A stretch of DNA of 64,000 nt from Deltaproteobacteria bacterium (GTDB lineage Bacteria; Myxococcota; Kuafuiibacteriia; Kuafuiibacteriales; Kuafuiibacteriaceae): the NCBI GenBank assembly GCA_020632995.1, contig JACKEN010000005.1, positions 248,001 to 312,000 of the forward strand. Direction: 5' to 3'. This document shows, one piece after another, positions 42,687 through 52,035 of this stretch. Position 1 is the first letter of the stretch, and every line of letters begins with the position of its first letter. The notes below the pieces were generated by a model, which saw only the letters and a program-made list of their open reading frames with translations, was not told where the DNA came from and made no database searches. A program made the position numbers and the translations under genes.

Positions 42687-43076
42687 ATGAAGGTCTTCAT
42701 GGACAGCCTGGCCCAGCTGGAGCGGGTCATGACCCACACCCGGGACCGGCATGGGGTCCTGAGCACCAACGTAGCCAACGTGGACACCCCCGGGTTCCGG
42801 GCCCAGGACCTCGAGGACCCGTCCTTCGAGTCCAAGCTCGGGCTCGCGCTCGAGAAGACCGACTCGAGGCACGTCGACGGCGGCGGATCCGTCGGTGGCG
42901 CTTCAAGCGTCGAGATTTCCGACGACCGGACTCCTCGGGGTGATGGGAACACCGTGAGCCTCGAGACGCAGATGGCGAAGCTCGAGGAGAACCGCGTCCG
43001 GTTCGGCGCGGCCAGCACGGTGGTCTCTCGCCGATTGGCGCTGCTCCGGTACGTGGTCACGGACGGCAACGGCTGA
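42687..43076 (+). CDS. flgB: Flagellar basal-body rod protein FlgB
   Basis: A 129-residue proximal rod protein. The N-terminal helix ends in the rod-protein motif STNVANVDTPGFRAQD (family N-x-A-N-x-x-T-P-G-[YF]). ATG 42687 is only about 5 bases from the predicted sigma-54 start; an in-frame ATG at 42699 with GAAGG upstream is an equally good start and would shorten it by four residues. First gene of the flgBC-fliEFGHIJK-flgDE run. Exported by the type III apparatus and assembled on FliE/MS-ring. Confidence 0.9.
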   Translation: MKVFMDSLAQLERVMTHTRDRHGVLSTNVANVDTPGFRAQDLEDPSFESKLGLALEKTDSRHVDGGGSVGGASSVEISDDRTPRGDGNTVSLETQMAKLEENRVRFGAASTVVSRRLALLRYVVTDGNG

Positions 43077-43097
43077 ACTTAAGGGAGGCGACGCGAG

Positions 43098-43502
43098 ATG
43101 AAGCTCTTGAACCTCATGGACACCGTGGCCTCCGGCCTCTCGGCGCAGCGCACCCGGATGGAGGTCGCGTCCTCCAACCTCGCCAACGCCCACACCACCC
43201 GCACCGCGGAGGGCGGCCCCTACCAGCGCCGCGACGTCGTGTTCTCCGCCACGGTGGGGGAAGAGGACGGGGTGGGCGGGGTCGAGGTGGCGGAGGTCAG
43301 GAAGGACACCTCCGAGCCGCGGCGTGAGTACGACCCGGGGCACCCCGACGCCGACGCCAACGGCTACGTCGCGTACCCCAACATCTCGGTGGTGGAGGAG
43401 ATGGTCGACATGATCACCGCCTCTCGCGCCTACGAGGCCGGCGTCACCGCGATGCGGACGGCGTCAGGGATGGCGGATCGCGCGCTGTCCATCGGGAGGT
43501 AG
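43098..43502 (+). CDS. flgC: Flagellar basal-body rod protein FlgC
   Basis: A 134-residue rod protein. The N-terminus has VASGLSAQRTRMEVASSNLANAHTTRT, the flagellar rod motif, and the C-terminus has the FlgC-type VVEEMVDMITASRAYEAGVTAMRT, which forms the inner helix of rod proteins. GGGAGG lies 9 bases before the ATG. Follows flgB by 21 bases. Confidence 0.93.
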   Translation: MKLLNLMDTVASGLSAQRTRMEVASSNLANAHTTRTAEGGPYQRRDVVFSATVGEEDGVGGVEVAEVRKDTSEPRREYDPGHPDADANGYVAYPNISVVEEMVDMITASRAYEAGVTAMRTASGMADRALSIGR

Positions 43503-43504
43503 TC

Positions 43505-43819
43505 ATGACGGTCACGTTGAGCCCTGCCGCCATGGACGCCCTGCGCAACCTCGAGGGGCCGCGCGAGCGCCCCACCGCCACCGGGGTGGAGCGGAGCGAC
43601 GAGCCCGGCTTCGCGGACGTGCTGAAGACGGCGATGAAGGAGGCCGGCCAGGCCGAGCAGGCGGCGGAAGAGACCGCCAGCGCGTTCGCGCGGGGCGAGG
43701 CCGGCATCCACGAGACGATCATGGCCCAGGAGCGGGCCTCGATCGCGGTGCGCTACGCGGTCACCGTGAAGAACAAGGCCCTCGAGGCCTACCGCGAGCT
43801 CATGAACACCCAGATCTGA
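43505..43819 (+). CDS. fliE: Flagellar hook-basal body complex protein FliE
   Basis: A 104-residue protein that joins the MS-ring to the rod. It is mostly helical, with the typical C-terminal pattern GEAGIHETIMAQERASIAVRYAVTVKNKALEAYRELMNTQI, of which AYRE(L/I)M is the family hallmark. GGGAGG is well spaced before the ATG; 2 bases separate it from flgC. Confidence 0.92.
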   Translation: MTVTLSPAAMDALRNLEGPRERPTATGVERSDEPGFADVLKTAMKEAGQAEQAAEETASAFARGEAGIHETIMAQERASIAVRYAVTVKNKALEAYRELMNTQI

Positions 43820-43851
43820 CGTGCAGGATAGGTTGACGAGGATTCAAGGCG

Positions 43852-45519
43852 ATGCAGCTCGATCAGTTGGCAAAGCAGGGGATGGAGCTCTGGAAGAAGC
43901 TCTCCTTTGCCCGGCGGGTGGCCCTGGCGGTGGTGGTGGCGTTGGCGTTGGCCGGCGGCCTCTTCGCGGCCCTGTACGAGCCCGACATCAAGTACGCGAA
44001 CCTGGTCTCCGACCTCTCCGAGGCCGACGCGAGCGCGGTGGTCGAGGAGCTGGTGGCGGCGAAGGTCGTCCACCGCGTCAAGACGGTGGACGGGCAGGTC
44101 ACCATCCAGGTCGCGGCCGAGGACGTCGACCGCGTGCGCCTCAGCATCGCGAGCAAGGACCTCCCCGGCAGCAAGGCCGGCCTCGAGACCTTCGGTGACG
44201 GCGCCTACGGCGTGCCGGAGGCGGTGGGCCAGGTGAAGTACAACTGGGCCCTCTCGCAGGAGCTCGCGCGCACCATCAAGAGCCTGGACGCGGTGCGGGA
44301 CGCCCGGGTCCACCTCGCCACCCCCAAGAAGTCCATCTACAAGAAGATGGAGGTCGCCCCCTCGGCCTCGATCACCGTCCACCTGAAGCCGGGCCACAAC
44401 CTCTCCGCCGCCGAGGTGCGCGGGGTGGTGAACCTGGTGGCCCGCAGCGTCGAGGGCCTCACCCCCGCCTCGGTCACCATGGTCGACAAGAGCGGCAAGG
44501 AGCTCTGGGCGGGTGGCGACGACGGCCACGCGTCGATGTTGCAGCGGGATCTGGAGCGCGAGCGCCGCTCCAAGATCGAGGCGCTCCTCGAGCGCGTGCT
44601 CGGCCCCAACCAGTACGAGGTGGTGGTCACCGCGCAGATCGATCGCACCAAGGTGCGGCGCACCGAGGAGCTCTACGACAACGACAAGCGCGCCCTGGTG
44701 AGCGAGGAGGTCCGCGAGGACCGCCGCGGCCTCGGCGTGGTGCGCTCGGGCGTGGTCGGCGCGCGCGGCAACGCCACCGGCGCCGCGGTGGTGGCCGAGC
44801 CCCCCGCCGCCACCACCGGCCTCGTGGCGACCGGCACCAACAGCCCCGGCAGCTACCACGCGAGCCGCAACTTCGGGGTCAGCAAGGTCATCACCGACAC
44901 CGAGCAGCCCGAGATCCGGGTGGAGCGCATGCACGTGGCGGTGCTCGTGAACGCGCCCGAGCCGGTGGTGAAGACCAGCTCGGTGGCGACCGCGTCGCTC
45001 GGCGTGGCGCTCAACGATGGCGTCCTCCTCGGCACCCCGCGGGAGCCGCCGGACCTCGGCAAGCTGGCCAGCATGATCAAGGCGGCGGGCGGCCTGGACC
45101 TCGAGCGCGGCGACACGCTGGAGCTCGCCACCATGCCGTTCTACGTGGATCCGGAGAGCCTGCCGAAGCCCGAGCCGCCCCCGGTGCCGGTGCTGCCGGC
45201 CTGGTACCTGACCCTGCCCCTGTGGGCGTACGGCGTGGCCGCCGGCTCGGTCGTGCTCCTCATGCTCGCCTTCCTGCTCGCGGTGAAGCGCGCCCGGCGG
45301 CGCGCGGCGGAGGAGGAGGCGGACCTGGTGGCGTACCCGGCCCGCGCGGATGAGCTGGAGGCGGTGCTCGAGGGCGCCGACTACGAGCCTGCGCCGACCC
45401 TGGCCGAGCTGCGGGCCAAGGTGCACGAGCTGATGCTGACGAACGGGGATCTCGCCGCGGAGATCCTGGCCGCCTGGATCAACGACCAGGCCGCTGAAGG
45501 CGCGGAAGGGAGCGCTTGA
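43852..45519 (+). CDS. fliF: Flagellar MS-ring protein FliF
   Basis: A 555-residue inner-membrane ring protein. Membrane helix 1 is VALAVVVALALAGGLFAALY; a YscJ/FliF ring-building domain follows (VDGQVTIQVAAEDVDRVRLS.., KYNWALSQELARTIKSLDAVRDARVHLATP). The middle has the RBM3/beta-collar region, and helix 2 is YGVAAGSVVLLMLAFLLAV. The C-terminal cytoplasmic tail (about 90 residues) would bind FliG. Length is normal. The next gene starts on the base after its stop. Confidence 0.95.
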   Translation: MQLDQLAKQGMELWKKLSFARRVALAVVVALALAGGLFAALYEPDIKYANLVSDLSEADASAVVEELVAAKVVHRVKTVDGQVTIQVAAEDVDRVRLSIASKDLPGSKAGLETFGDGAYGVPEAVGQVKYNWALSQELARTIKSLDAVRDARVHLATPKKSIYKKMEVAPSASITVHLKPGHNLSAAEVRGVVNLVARSVEGLTPASVTMVDKSGKELWAGGDDGHASMLQRDLERERRSKIEALLERVLGPNQYEVVVTAQIDRTKVRRTEELYDNDKRALVSEEVREDRRGLGVVRSGVVGARGNATGAAVVAEPPAATTGLVATGTNSPGSYHASRNFGVSKVITDTEQPEIRVERMHVAVLVNAPEPVVKTSSVATASLGVALNDGVLLGTPREPPDLGKLASMIKAAGGLDLERGDTLELATMPFYVDPESLPKPEPPPVPVLPAWYLTLPLWAYGVAAGSVVLLMLAFLLAVKRARRRAAEEEADLVAYPARADELEAVLEGADYEPAPTLAELRAKVHELMLTNGDLAAEILAAWINDQAAEGAEGSA

Positions 45520-46548
45520 ATGAGCCCTCTGGACGGAATCGTCGGACCCAACCGGGCCGCCATGGTGCTGCTCTCGATCGACCCCACGGTGGCCAAGGAG
45601 GTCATGAAGCACCTCAACCCCGAGCACGCCAAGAAGCTGGCCCAGATGGTGGAGGCGATGTCGCTGCCCACCGAGCACCAGCAGCAGGCGGTGCTCAAGC
45701 ACTTCGAGCGGCTCATGCGTGACCCGACCCCGCTCAAGCTCACCCACGCGGGCAAGTACCTGCGGCACCTCGCGGTGAGCGCGTACGGCAAGGACCCCTT
45801 CGAGGAGGACAACGCCCACCACCACGTCCACACCGCCGAGGACGACACCCCGATCGGCATCATCCGCCGCGCGCCGCCCGAGCGCCTCGGGCAGCTCCTG
45901 TTGGAGGAGCACCCGCAGGTCGCGGCGGCCATCGTCTCACAGCTCAACACCGAGCAGGCGGCGAAGGTCCTGATGAGCATGGAGGAGGAGCGGCGGGTCG
46001 AGATCGTGGGGCGCCTCGCGACCATCGAGCGGGTGCCGCGCGACCTGGTGGAGGACGCCTCCAAGGCCCTCGCCGACGCGCTGGCCGAGTCCGGCGCGGT
46101 GGAGGAGGACGACGACGGGGACGGCGTGGACGGCAAGAAGCTGGCCGCGGAGATCCTCAAGGGCCTCAGCCAGGAGGACGCCGAGGCGGTCCTCGACGGC
46201 CTGGCCGACAAGTACAGCGAGGTCGCGGACAGCCTGCGCGACGCGATGTTCGCGTTCGAGGATCTGGCCGAGATCAGCACCGCCGGTCTGCAGGCCCTCA
46301 TGCGCGAGGTCACCTCGGATCAGCTGCTGCCCGCCCTCAAGACCGCGAGCCCGAAGCTGGTGGACAAGCTCATGTCCGTCATCTCCTCCCGCGCGGCCGA
46401 GACCCTGCGCGAGGACCTCTCTCTGCTTCGGCCCATGCGCCTGTCCGAGGTCGAGGAGGCCCAGAAGGCGGTCCTCGAGGTCGCCATGCGGCTGGCCGAA
46501 GAGGGCCGCATCCAGCTGCCGCGCGGCGGCGGAGAGGAGCTCGTATGA
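45520..46548 (+). CDS. fliG: Flagellar motor switch protein FliG
   Basis: A 342-residue rotor protein of the C-ring. The N-terminal part (NRAAMVLLSIDPTVAKEVMKHL) binds FliF; the middle domain has LLEEHPQVAAAIVSQLNTEQAAKVL (family EHPQ-x-x-A); the C-terminal torque domain contains FEDLAEISTAGLQALMREV and the charged helix near PMRLSEVEEAQKAVLEVAMRLAEEG. An acidic DDDGDGVDGKKLAAEILKG-like insert joins the domains. It abuts fliF with no gap and overlaps fliH (ATGA). Confidence 0.94.
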   Translation: MSPLDGIVGPNRAAMVLLSIDPTVAKEVMKHLNPEHAKKLAQMVEAMSLPTEHQQQAVLKHFERLMRDPTPLKLTHAGKYLRHLAVSAYGKDPFEEDNAHHHVHTAEDDTPIGIIRRAPPERLGQLLLEEHPQVAAAIVSQLNTEQAAKVLMSMEEERRVEIVGRLATIERVPRDLVEDASKALADALAESGAVEEDDDGDGVDGKKLAAEILKGLSQEDAEAVLDGLADKYSEVADSLRDAMFAFEDLAEISTAGLQALMREVTSDQLLPALKTASPKLVDKLMSVISSRAAETLREDLSLLRPMRLSEVEEAQKAVLEVAMRLAEEGRIQLPRGGGEELV

Positions 46549-47186
46549 GCACCCAGGACGTCCCCTTCGCCCGCGCCTTCGCGGTGCCGGCCGCCCGCCC
46601 GACCACCCCGCTGGCCGAGCTCATCGAGCACCGGGTGGTGGCCTCGGCCCCTTGGATCCCCCGCGGCGACGGCCCGCGCCCCGCCCTGAAGGCGGTGCCG
46701 ATCCCCGAGGTCGCGCCGGAGCCCGAGCCCGAGCCGGAGCCGGCGGCGCCCCCGCCGCCCCCGCCCCCGGACCCCAAGGTGACCAAGGCCCTGGCCGAGG
46801 CGGTGTCGCGCCTCGACACGCTGCGCGAGCAGATGGTGCAGGAGCCCGACGTGGTGGAGCTGGCGCTGGTGGTCGCGCAAGAGATCTTGCGGGCCGAGCT
46901 CACCCTGCGGCCCGAGCACGTCATGCAGTCCGTGCAGTACGCTTTGCAGGAGCTGCGGGGCGAGATGCCCACGCGGATCCGCCTGCACCCGCTCATGGTC
47001 GAGATCCTCCGGGAGGAGCGCCCCGACCTCGAGGGGAACGGGGTGGAGCTCGCGGGGGACGAGAGCCTCGGCATGGGCGGCTGCATCGTGGAGAGCCGGC
47101 ACCGAGCCCTCGACGCCTCGGTGGAGGAGCGCCTCGAGCGCTTCCGCGCCGCCATCCACAGCATCCTCGGCGGGGAGGGGGCCTGA
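46545..47186 (+). CDS. fliH: Flagellar export-ATPase regulator FliH
   Basis: A 213-residue protein with ATGA overlap to fliG. Residues ~50-75 are a Glu-Pro repeat and poly-proline stretch, then a helical region and the FliH/HrpE C-terminal domain (ELALVVAQEILRAELTLRPEHVMQSVQ, then LRLHPL-like IRLHPLMVEILREERPDL and GGCIVESRHRALDASVEERLERF). The C-terminal signature D-x-x-x-x-x-R-L-x-x-F/L is characteristic of FliH/YscL. It binds the N-terminus of FliI and the C-ring. Confidence 0.88.
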   Translation: MSTQDVPFARAFAVPAARPTTPLAELIEHRVVASAPWIPRGDGPRPALKAVPIPEVAPEPEPEPEPAAPPPPPPPDPKVTKALAEAVSRLDTLREQMVQEPDVVELALVVAQEILRAELTLRPEHVMQSVQYALQELRGEMPTRIRLHPLMVEILREERPDLEGNGVELAGDESLGMGGCIVESRHRALDASVEERLERFRAAIHSILGGEGA

Positions 47187-47189
47187 GCC

Positions 47190-48509
47190 ATGGCCACCGA
47201 CCTCGTCCGGCGCGCCCAGAGCGTCCTCGCCAGCCTGCCCATGGTCACCGAGCTGGGGCGGGTGGACCGCCTCACCGGCTTCGTGGTCGAGGGCCGGGTG
47301 CGCGGGGTGCGCATCGGCTCGGTGGTGCAGATCGAGCGCGAGCGTGACTGGGTGGCGGGCGAGGTGGTGGGCTTTCGCGACGATCGCGTGCTGATCGTCC
47401 CCGAGTCCCACACCCGCGGCATCGCGGCCGGCGCGTTCATCCGGCCCGCGTCCCGGGCCCCCACCGTGCCGGTGAGCGACGCGGTGCTGGGCCGCATCAT
47501 CGACGCCTTCGGGCAGCCCCTGGACGGCGGCCCGCCCATCCCCTCCGAGGGTGAGGCGGCGGTGCACGCCGAGCCCCCCGCGGTGCACCGGCGCGCGCCG
47601 GTGTCCGAGGCCCTGGAGACCGGGGTGCGGGTGATCGACGGCGTCCTCACCTGCGGCCGCGGCCAGCGGGTGGGCCTGTTCGCCGGCGCGGGCGTCGGCA
47701 AGACCATGCTCATCCGGCAGATCGCCTCCCAGGCCCAGGCCGACGTGGTGGTGATGGGCCTGATCGGCGAGCGCGGGATCGAGGTGCGCGACCTGTTGGA
47801 GCACCCGCCGCACGAGAACACCGTGATGGTGGTGGCCACCTCGGATCGGCCGCCGATGGAGCGCGTGCGCGGGGCCCTGGTCGCCACCGCGATCGCCGAG
47901 CGCTTCCGCGATCAAGGGCAACATGTCCTGCTCGTGGTGGACTCCTTGACCCGCTACGCGATGGCCCTGCGCGAGATCGGCCTCGCGGCCCAGGAGCCGC
48001 CCGCCACGAAGGGCTACCCGCCGAGCGTGTTCGCCAAGCTGCCCCAGCTCCTCGAGCGCGTCGGGCCGCTGGTGCGCGGCGGGAGCATCACCGGCTTCTA
48101 CACCGTGCTGGTGGAGGGCGACGACCTGTCGGATCCGGTGGCGGACTCCGCGCGCTCGCTCCTCGACGGGCACATCGTGCTCTCCCGTGACATGGCGTCC
48201 CGGGGCCACTTCCCGGCCGTCGACGTGCTCGCGAGCGCGTCCCGGGTGGCGCTGAAGGTCATGACCAAGGAGCACCGCGTGGCGGCGGCCCAGGCGCGGC
48301 AGGCGCTCGAGACGGTGGACGAGGTCCAGAACCTGCGGGCGCTGGGCGCCTACACCCCCGGCAAGCAGCCGGAGCTGGATTGGCGGCTCCACCAGGGCCA
48401 GGCGCTGGTGGAGTGGAGCCGGCAGGGGCCCGAGGAGCGCGCGACGCTGTCCGAGTCGGTCGAGGGGCTGGCGCGGGCGCTGATGTCGGCAGGCAGGAGG
48501 CCGTCGTGA
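47190..48509 (+). CDS. fliI: Flagellum-specific export ATPase FliI
   Basis: A 439-residue F1-type ATPase of the flagellar type III export system. Walker A is GAGVGKT at 166-172, preceded by ETGVRVIDGVLTCGRGQRVGLF. Further marks are GLIGERGIEVRDLL, LLVVDSLTRYAMALREIGLA (Walker B) and GSITGFYTVLVEGDD. The family motif DGHIVLSRDMASRGHFPA is present. It couples ATP hydrolysis to unloading of export substrates. 3 bases after fliH, GTGA overlap with fliJ. Confidence 0.96.
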   Translation: MATDLVRRAQSVLASLPMVTELGRVDRLTGFVVEGRVRGVRIGSVVQIERERDWVAGEVVGFRDDRVLIVPESHTRGIAAGAFIRPASRAPTVPVSDAVLGRIIDAFGQPLDGGPPIPSEGEAAVHAEPPAVHRRAPVSEALETGVRVIDGVLTCGRGQRVGLFAGAGVGKTMLIRQIASQAQADVVVMGLIGERGIEVRDLLEHPPHENTVMVVATSDRPPMERVRGALVATAIAERFRDQGQHVLLVVDSLTRYAMALREIGLAAQEPPATKGYPPSVFAKLPQLLERVGPLVRGGSITGFYTVLVEGDDLSDPVADSARSLLDGHIVLSRDMASRGHFPAVDVLASASRVALKVMTKEHRVAAAQARQALETVDEVQNLRALGAYTPGKQPELDWRLHQGQALVEWSRQGPEERATLSESVEGLARALMSAGRRPS

Positions 48510-48943
48510 ACAAGAAGAAGCTCTCGAAGCTGATGGAGCTCAGGAGCCGCCTCCGGGATCAGGAGAGCGCGGAGGCCCAGCGGGCCGAGGCCGCGCTCCT
48601 CGAGGGGGAGCGGGCGTTCGAGCGGGCGGAGGCGGCGGCCGAGGCCTACGACGAGGGCGCGCAGGATGACCTGCAGGCGATGCAGAGCGTCTCGGTCGCC
48701 CTCCTCGTGCAGGAGGAGCGCTCCCGGGCGCGGGTGGCGGTGGCGCGGACCCGCACCGCCCTCGGCCCCCTGAGCTCGGCCTCCCAAGAGGCCAAGGCGC
48801 GCCTGTTGGCCCGCACCAAGGACCTCCGGGTGACCGAGCTGCTCCTCGAGCGGCTCCGCCTCGAGGAGGCCCAGCAGGAGCTGAAGGCGGAGCAGCGGCT
48901 GGTGGACGACATCGTGGCCGCGCGGCTGGGAGGTGTGTCTTGA
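48506..48943 (+). CDS. fliJ: Flagellar export protein FliJ
   Basis: A 145-residue all-helical, coiled-coil protein (VNKKKLSKLMELRSRLRDQE and a long Glu/Ala/Arg/Leu helix), matching FliJ in size, shape and position after fliI. GTG 48506 overlaps the fliI stop (GTGA), which fixes the start. FliJ is the stalk-like partner of the FliI hexamer that links to FlhA. Sequence identity in this family is low, so the call rests mainly on context and coiled-coil character. Confidence 0.82.
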   Translation: MNKKKLSKLMELRSRLRDQESAEAQRAEAALLEGERAFERAEAAAEAYDEGAQDDLQAMQSVSVALLVQEERSRARVAVARTRTALGPLSSASQEAKARLLARTKDLRVTELLLERLRLEEAQQELKAEQRLVDDIVAARLGGVS

Positions 48944-50016
48944 GGGCGGACGTGATCGGCCCCCGCGGCGGCGGGGCGGTGGAGCGGGCCAGCGTGGAGC
49001 CCAAGGCGCAGCCGGCCGGCAAGGGCGGCTTCGCGGAGATCTTGCAGGGCAAGCTGCAGCAGCAGGCGGCCCCCGCGGTGAAGCCGCAGGCGGCCGAGGT
49101 GCCCGAGGACGTGGCGCTCGAGGGCGCGGAGCCGGCGGGCGCGGAGCCCGCGGCGAAGCCGGCCGAGTCGAGCGAGACCCGGCGCGAGGCCACCGACGTG
49201 ACCGAAGAGGACGCGGCCCCCGAGGAAGAGGGGCAGCGAGCGAGTGATGAGGCCGCGCCGAGCGCTGCGGCCGTGTGTGAGCATTTGGGTTTGGGTGCGG
49301 GGTCGGCCAACCCCGGTAGGACGGTGGTGGAAGGCGATTCCGCGGCGGGGTCGGGTGCCGAGGCCGGCCCCCCGCGGACGCCAGGGGGCGTGGCGCTGGT
49401 CGGGCCCGAGGCCCCCACCGTGGCGGTCGACGACGGCCCGCAGGTGGAGCTCGACGACGAGGAGCCGCTCGAGCTGGACTCGGCGGGCGAGGGCTTCGAG
49501 CTGCCCGACCTCGACGGCGCGGCGCCCGCCCGGGTGGAGCAGGCCCCCTTGCACATGGAGGCGCCGCGGAACCTCGCGGTCGAGGCGGCGGCGCGGATCC
49601 TGCGACCGGAGGGGGCGGAGGCGCCCCGGGCCACCGGCTGGGACGCGGACCTCGTCGAGCAGGTGCAAGCCAGCCAGCAGCTGGCCCAGCTCAAGGACGG
49701 CCGGATGCGGCTGAGCATCCAGGAGGGCGGGGAGCGGGTCACGGTGATGATCCAGGAGCGCGACGGGGTGATGCACCTCAGCGCGCGGATGGGCTCCCGC
49801 GCCCTGGCCGAGGCGATGAACCAGCGGGTGTTCGAGCTCCGCGAGGCCCTCGCGGTGCACGGCGTGAACCTGGCCGAGTTCTCGGCCCACGCGGAGGGGC
49901 ACGACACGCCCCAGGGCGGGGGCGGGGAGCAGGACGGCGATGAGGTCGCGGGGTCGGAGGCGGCCCCGGTGGGGGCCCGAGCGGTCCCCATCCTGCGGCG
50001 GCAGCTCGTGGTGTAG
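48940..50016 (+). CDS. fliK: Flagellar hook-length control protein FliK
   Basis: A 358-residue protein starting at TTG 48940, overlapping the fliJ stop as TTGA. Residues 1-230 are low-complexity, rich in Ala, Pro, Glu and Gly, as expected for the molecular ruler part. Residues ~245-320 form the FliK C-terminal substrate-switch domain (AQLKDGRMRLSIQEGGERVTVMIQ, then LREALAVHGVNLAEFSAH). It measures hook length and switches export specificity through FlhB. The divergent N-part and context agree. Confidence 0.85.
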   Translation: MRADVIGPRGGGAVERASVEPKAQPAGKGGFAEILQGKLQQQAAPAVKPQAAEVPEDVALEGAEPAGAEPAAKPAESSETRREATDVTEEDAAPEEEGQRASDEAAPSAAAVCEHLGLGAGSANPGRTVVEGDSAAGSGAEAGPPRTPGGVALVGPEAPTVAVDDGPQVELDDEEPLELDSAGEGFELPDLDGAAPARVEQAPLHMEAPRNLAVEAAARILRPEGAEAPRATGWDADLVEQVQASQQLAQLKDGRMRLSIQEGGERVTVMIQERDGVMHLSARMGSRALAEAMNQRVFELREALAVHGVNLAEFSAHAEGHDTPQGGGGEQDGDEVAGSEAAPVGARAVPILRRQLVV

Positions 50017-50044
50017 CGCGAGCGATCTCGTGAGGAGTTGAACG

Positions 50045-50698
50045 ATGTCAGTGTCTGCGATCAGCTTCGGGAGCAACGGTGGTGGGAGCGAGTCGGCGGT
50101 CGAGACGCCGCGCGACGAGTTCCTCAAGCTCCTGATTGCCCAGCTCGAGCACCAGGACCCCCTGGCCCCCCAGGACAGCGCCCAGTTCGTGGCGCAGCTC
50201 GCCCAGTTCACCCAGGTCGAGCAGAGCGCCGAGACCAACCAGCGCCTCCAGGCCCTCGAGGCGGCCGAGGCGGCGGGGGTGCGGGCGGGGTTCGCCAACA
50301 TCGTGGGGCGCGAGATCACCGCGCGCAACAACACCGCGGTGATCAAGGACGGCCAGGCGCCCACCGCGTCGTACGTGGTCAACGTCCCGCACCACGCCGA
50401 CAACGGCAAGATCGTGGTGAGGAACGCGTCGGGGGCCGAGGTGGCCACCATCGACCTGGGCCCGAACCTCAAGGGCGACGTGCCGTTCCAGTGGGACGGC
50501 ATGACCAAGGACGGGACCATGGCCGGCTCCGGCACCTACACGTTCGAGTTCGAGGGTGAGAACTCCGAGGGCGACGTGGAGGGCGACATCAAGATCCGCG
50601 GCGTGGCCGACGCCCTCGACTTCGAGGGCGGCATCATCAAGTTCCTCGTGGGTGGGGCCGAGGTCGCGCCCGCCGACATTCTTTCCATCGAGGGCTGA
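50045..50698 (+). CDS. flgD: Flagellar hook-capping scaffold FlgD
   Basis: A 217-residue protein. The N-terminal signature FLKLLIAQLEHQDPLAPQDSAQFVAQLAQFTQVEQS is the FlgD cap motif; the rest has a tudor-like/FnIII pair (VPFQWDGMTKDGTMAGSGTYTFEF). It caps the growing hook while FlgE is added. The ATG is preceded by GAGGAG about 7 bases upstream. 28 bases after fliK. Confidence 0.93.
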   Translation: MSVSAISFGSNGGGSESAVETPRDEFLKLLIAQLEHQDPLAPQDSAQFVAQLAQFTQVEQSAETNQRLQALEAAEAAGVRAGFANIVGREITARNNTAVIKDGQAPTASYVVNVPHHADNGKIVVRNASGAEVATIDLGPNLKGDVPFQWDGMTKDGTMAGSGTYTFEFEGENSEGDVEGDIKIRGVADALDFEGGIIKFLVGGAEVAPADILSIEG

Positions 50699-50726
50699 GG
50701 CCCTGGACGCATAAGGAGCATACGCA

Positions 50727-51929
50727 ATGTCCATCTGGTCTTCTCTGTACACGGCCACCAGCGGCATCACGGCCTACGGCAACGCGATGGGGGTGGTGGG
50801 CGACAACGTCGCCAACGTGGGTACGATCGGCTTCAAGGGCTCCAGGGCCAGCTTCGCGGCGGTGCTTGGCGGCATCGGCCCCCACCAGACCCGGGTCGGC
50901 GCGGGCGTCTTCATGGACGGGGCCGAGGTCGGCTTCGGGCAAGGTTCCTTGCAGCAGACCGGCGACTCCTACCACATGGCGATCCAGGGCGACGGCTACT
51001 TCATGGTGAAGGGCGACTTCCTGGGCCAGGACGGGATGTACTACACCCGCGACGGGCGCTTCCACGAGGACCACGGCTACATCGTGAACCCGGCCGGCCT
51101 GCGCCTGCAGGGCCAGGCGTGGGACCCGCTCCGCAACGACTTCTCGCCCGTGCGCGGCGACCTGCAGGTGGAGCAGGATCTGCCACCCGAGGCGACGACG
51201 CTGGCCAACCTGCGCCTGCACCTGAAGAACGACACCACCTCCAGCACCACCGGCGTGCCGGCGACCGACCGACAGGCGCTCACCGTGTACGACTCGCTGG
51301 GTGAGGCCCACAGCATCATCCTGGAGTTCACCTCGGCCGGCGCGGGCACCAACACCTGGAACTGGATCGCCACCGAGGGCGACGGCGGGCCCACCGTCGG
51401 CAGCGGCAGCCTCGACTTCGACACCGAGGGCAACCTGGTCAACCAGTCCGGCGGCAGCCTCGGCCTGAGCTTCGCCGGCGCGGCGTCCCAGACCGTGGAC
51501 ATCGACTTCTCCGGCTCGCGCCAGAGCGACGTCGCGGGCGCCATGATCTACGACGTGGACGGGCACGGGGCGGAGAGCCTGAGCGGCATCGAGGTGACCG
51601 ACGACGGCACCATCGTGGGGCGCTACGGCGGCAACCTCACCCGCACCCTCGGCCGGCTGGCGCTGGCCTCGTTCCAGGCCGACAGCGGCCTCGAGCACGT
51701 GGGGAGCCAGCTCTTCCAGGAGACCGCCGGCTCCGGCCCGCCCGGGGTGGGCGTCGCGGGCAGCGGCGGCCTGGGCTCGGTGCGCTCGGGTGTGCTCGAG
51801 GGCTCCAATGTCGACCTCGGGAACGAGCTCGTCACCATGATCACCTACCAGCGCGCCTTCCAGGCCAACGCTCGGGCCGTCACCGCGGCCGACGAGATGC
51901 TCTCCGAGACCGCCAACCTGAAGCGGTAG
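50727..51929 (+). CDS. flgE: Flagellar hook protein FlgE
   Basis: A 400-residue hook subunit. The N-terminus (SSLYTATSGITAYGNAMGVVGDNVANVGTIGFKGSR) has the axial-protein motif; YYTRDGRFHEDHGYIVNPAGLRLQG is the second conserved block; the C-terminus VDLGNELVTMITYQRAFQANARAVTAADEML is the terminal D0 helix typical of hook proteins. AAGGAG lies upstream of the ATG. Last gene of the first flagellar run; a 106-base spacer with a sigma-54 promoter follows. Confidence 0.95.
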   Translation: MSIWSSLYTATSGITAYGNAMGVVGDNVANVGTIGFKGSRASFAAVLGGIGPHQTRVGAGVFMDGAEVGFGQGSLQQTGDSYHMAIQGDGYFMVKGDFLGQDGMYYTRDGRFHEDHGYIVNPAGLRLQGQAWDPLRNDFSPVRGDLQVEQDLPPEATTLANLRLHLKNDTTSSTTGVPATDRQALTVYDSLGEAHSIILEFTSAGAGTNTWNWIATEGDGGPTVGSGSLDFDTEGNLVNQSGGSLGLSFAGAASQTVDIDFSGSRQSDVAGAMIYDVDGHGAESLSGIEVTDDGTIVGRYGGNLTRTLGRLALASFQADSGLEHVGSQLFQETAGSGPPGVGVAGSGGLGSVRSGVLEGSNVDLGNELVTMITYQRAFQANARAVTAADEMLSETANLKR

Positions 51930-52006
51930 CCCCTGGGACTCACCCTGCCCGTCGTCAAAGTCGCCGACGCCTTTCCTGACACGAGCGAAATCCGGCCTTC
52001 CAAGAG

Positions 52007-52023
52007 TTGGCATCACTGTTGCT
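52007..52023 (+). promoter_or_regulatory. Sigma-54 (-24/-12) promoter of the fliM operon
   Basis: TTGGCATCACTGTTGCT is a near-consensus sigma-54 element: GG at 52009-52010 and GC at 52021-52022 with the required 12-base offset. The predicted start is about 52034, two bases before the GTG of fliM, so the message would be essentially leaderless. The spacer around it is more AT-rich than the coding sequence on either side. Confidence 0.85.
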
Positions 52024-52035
52024 CTTGAGAGCTGC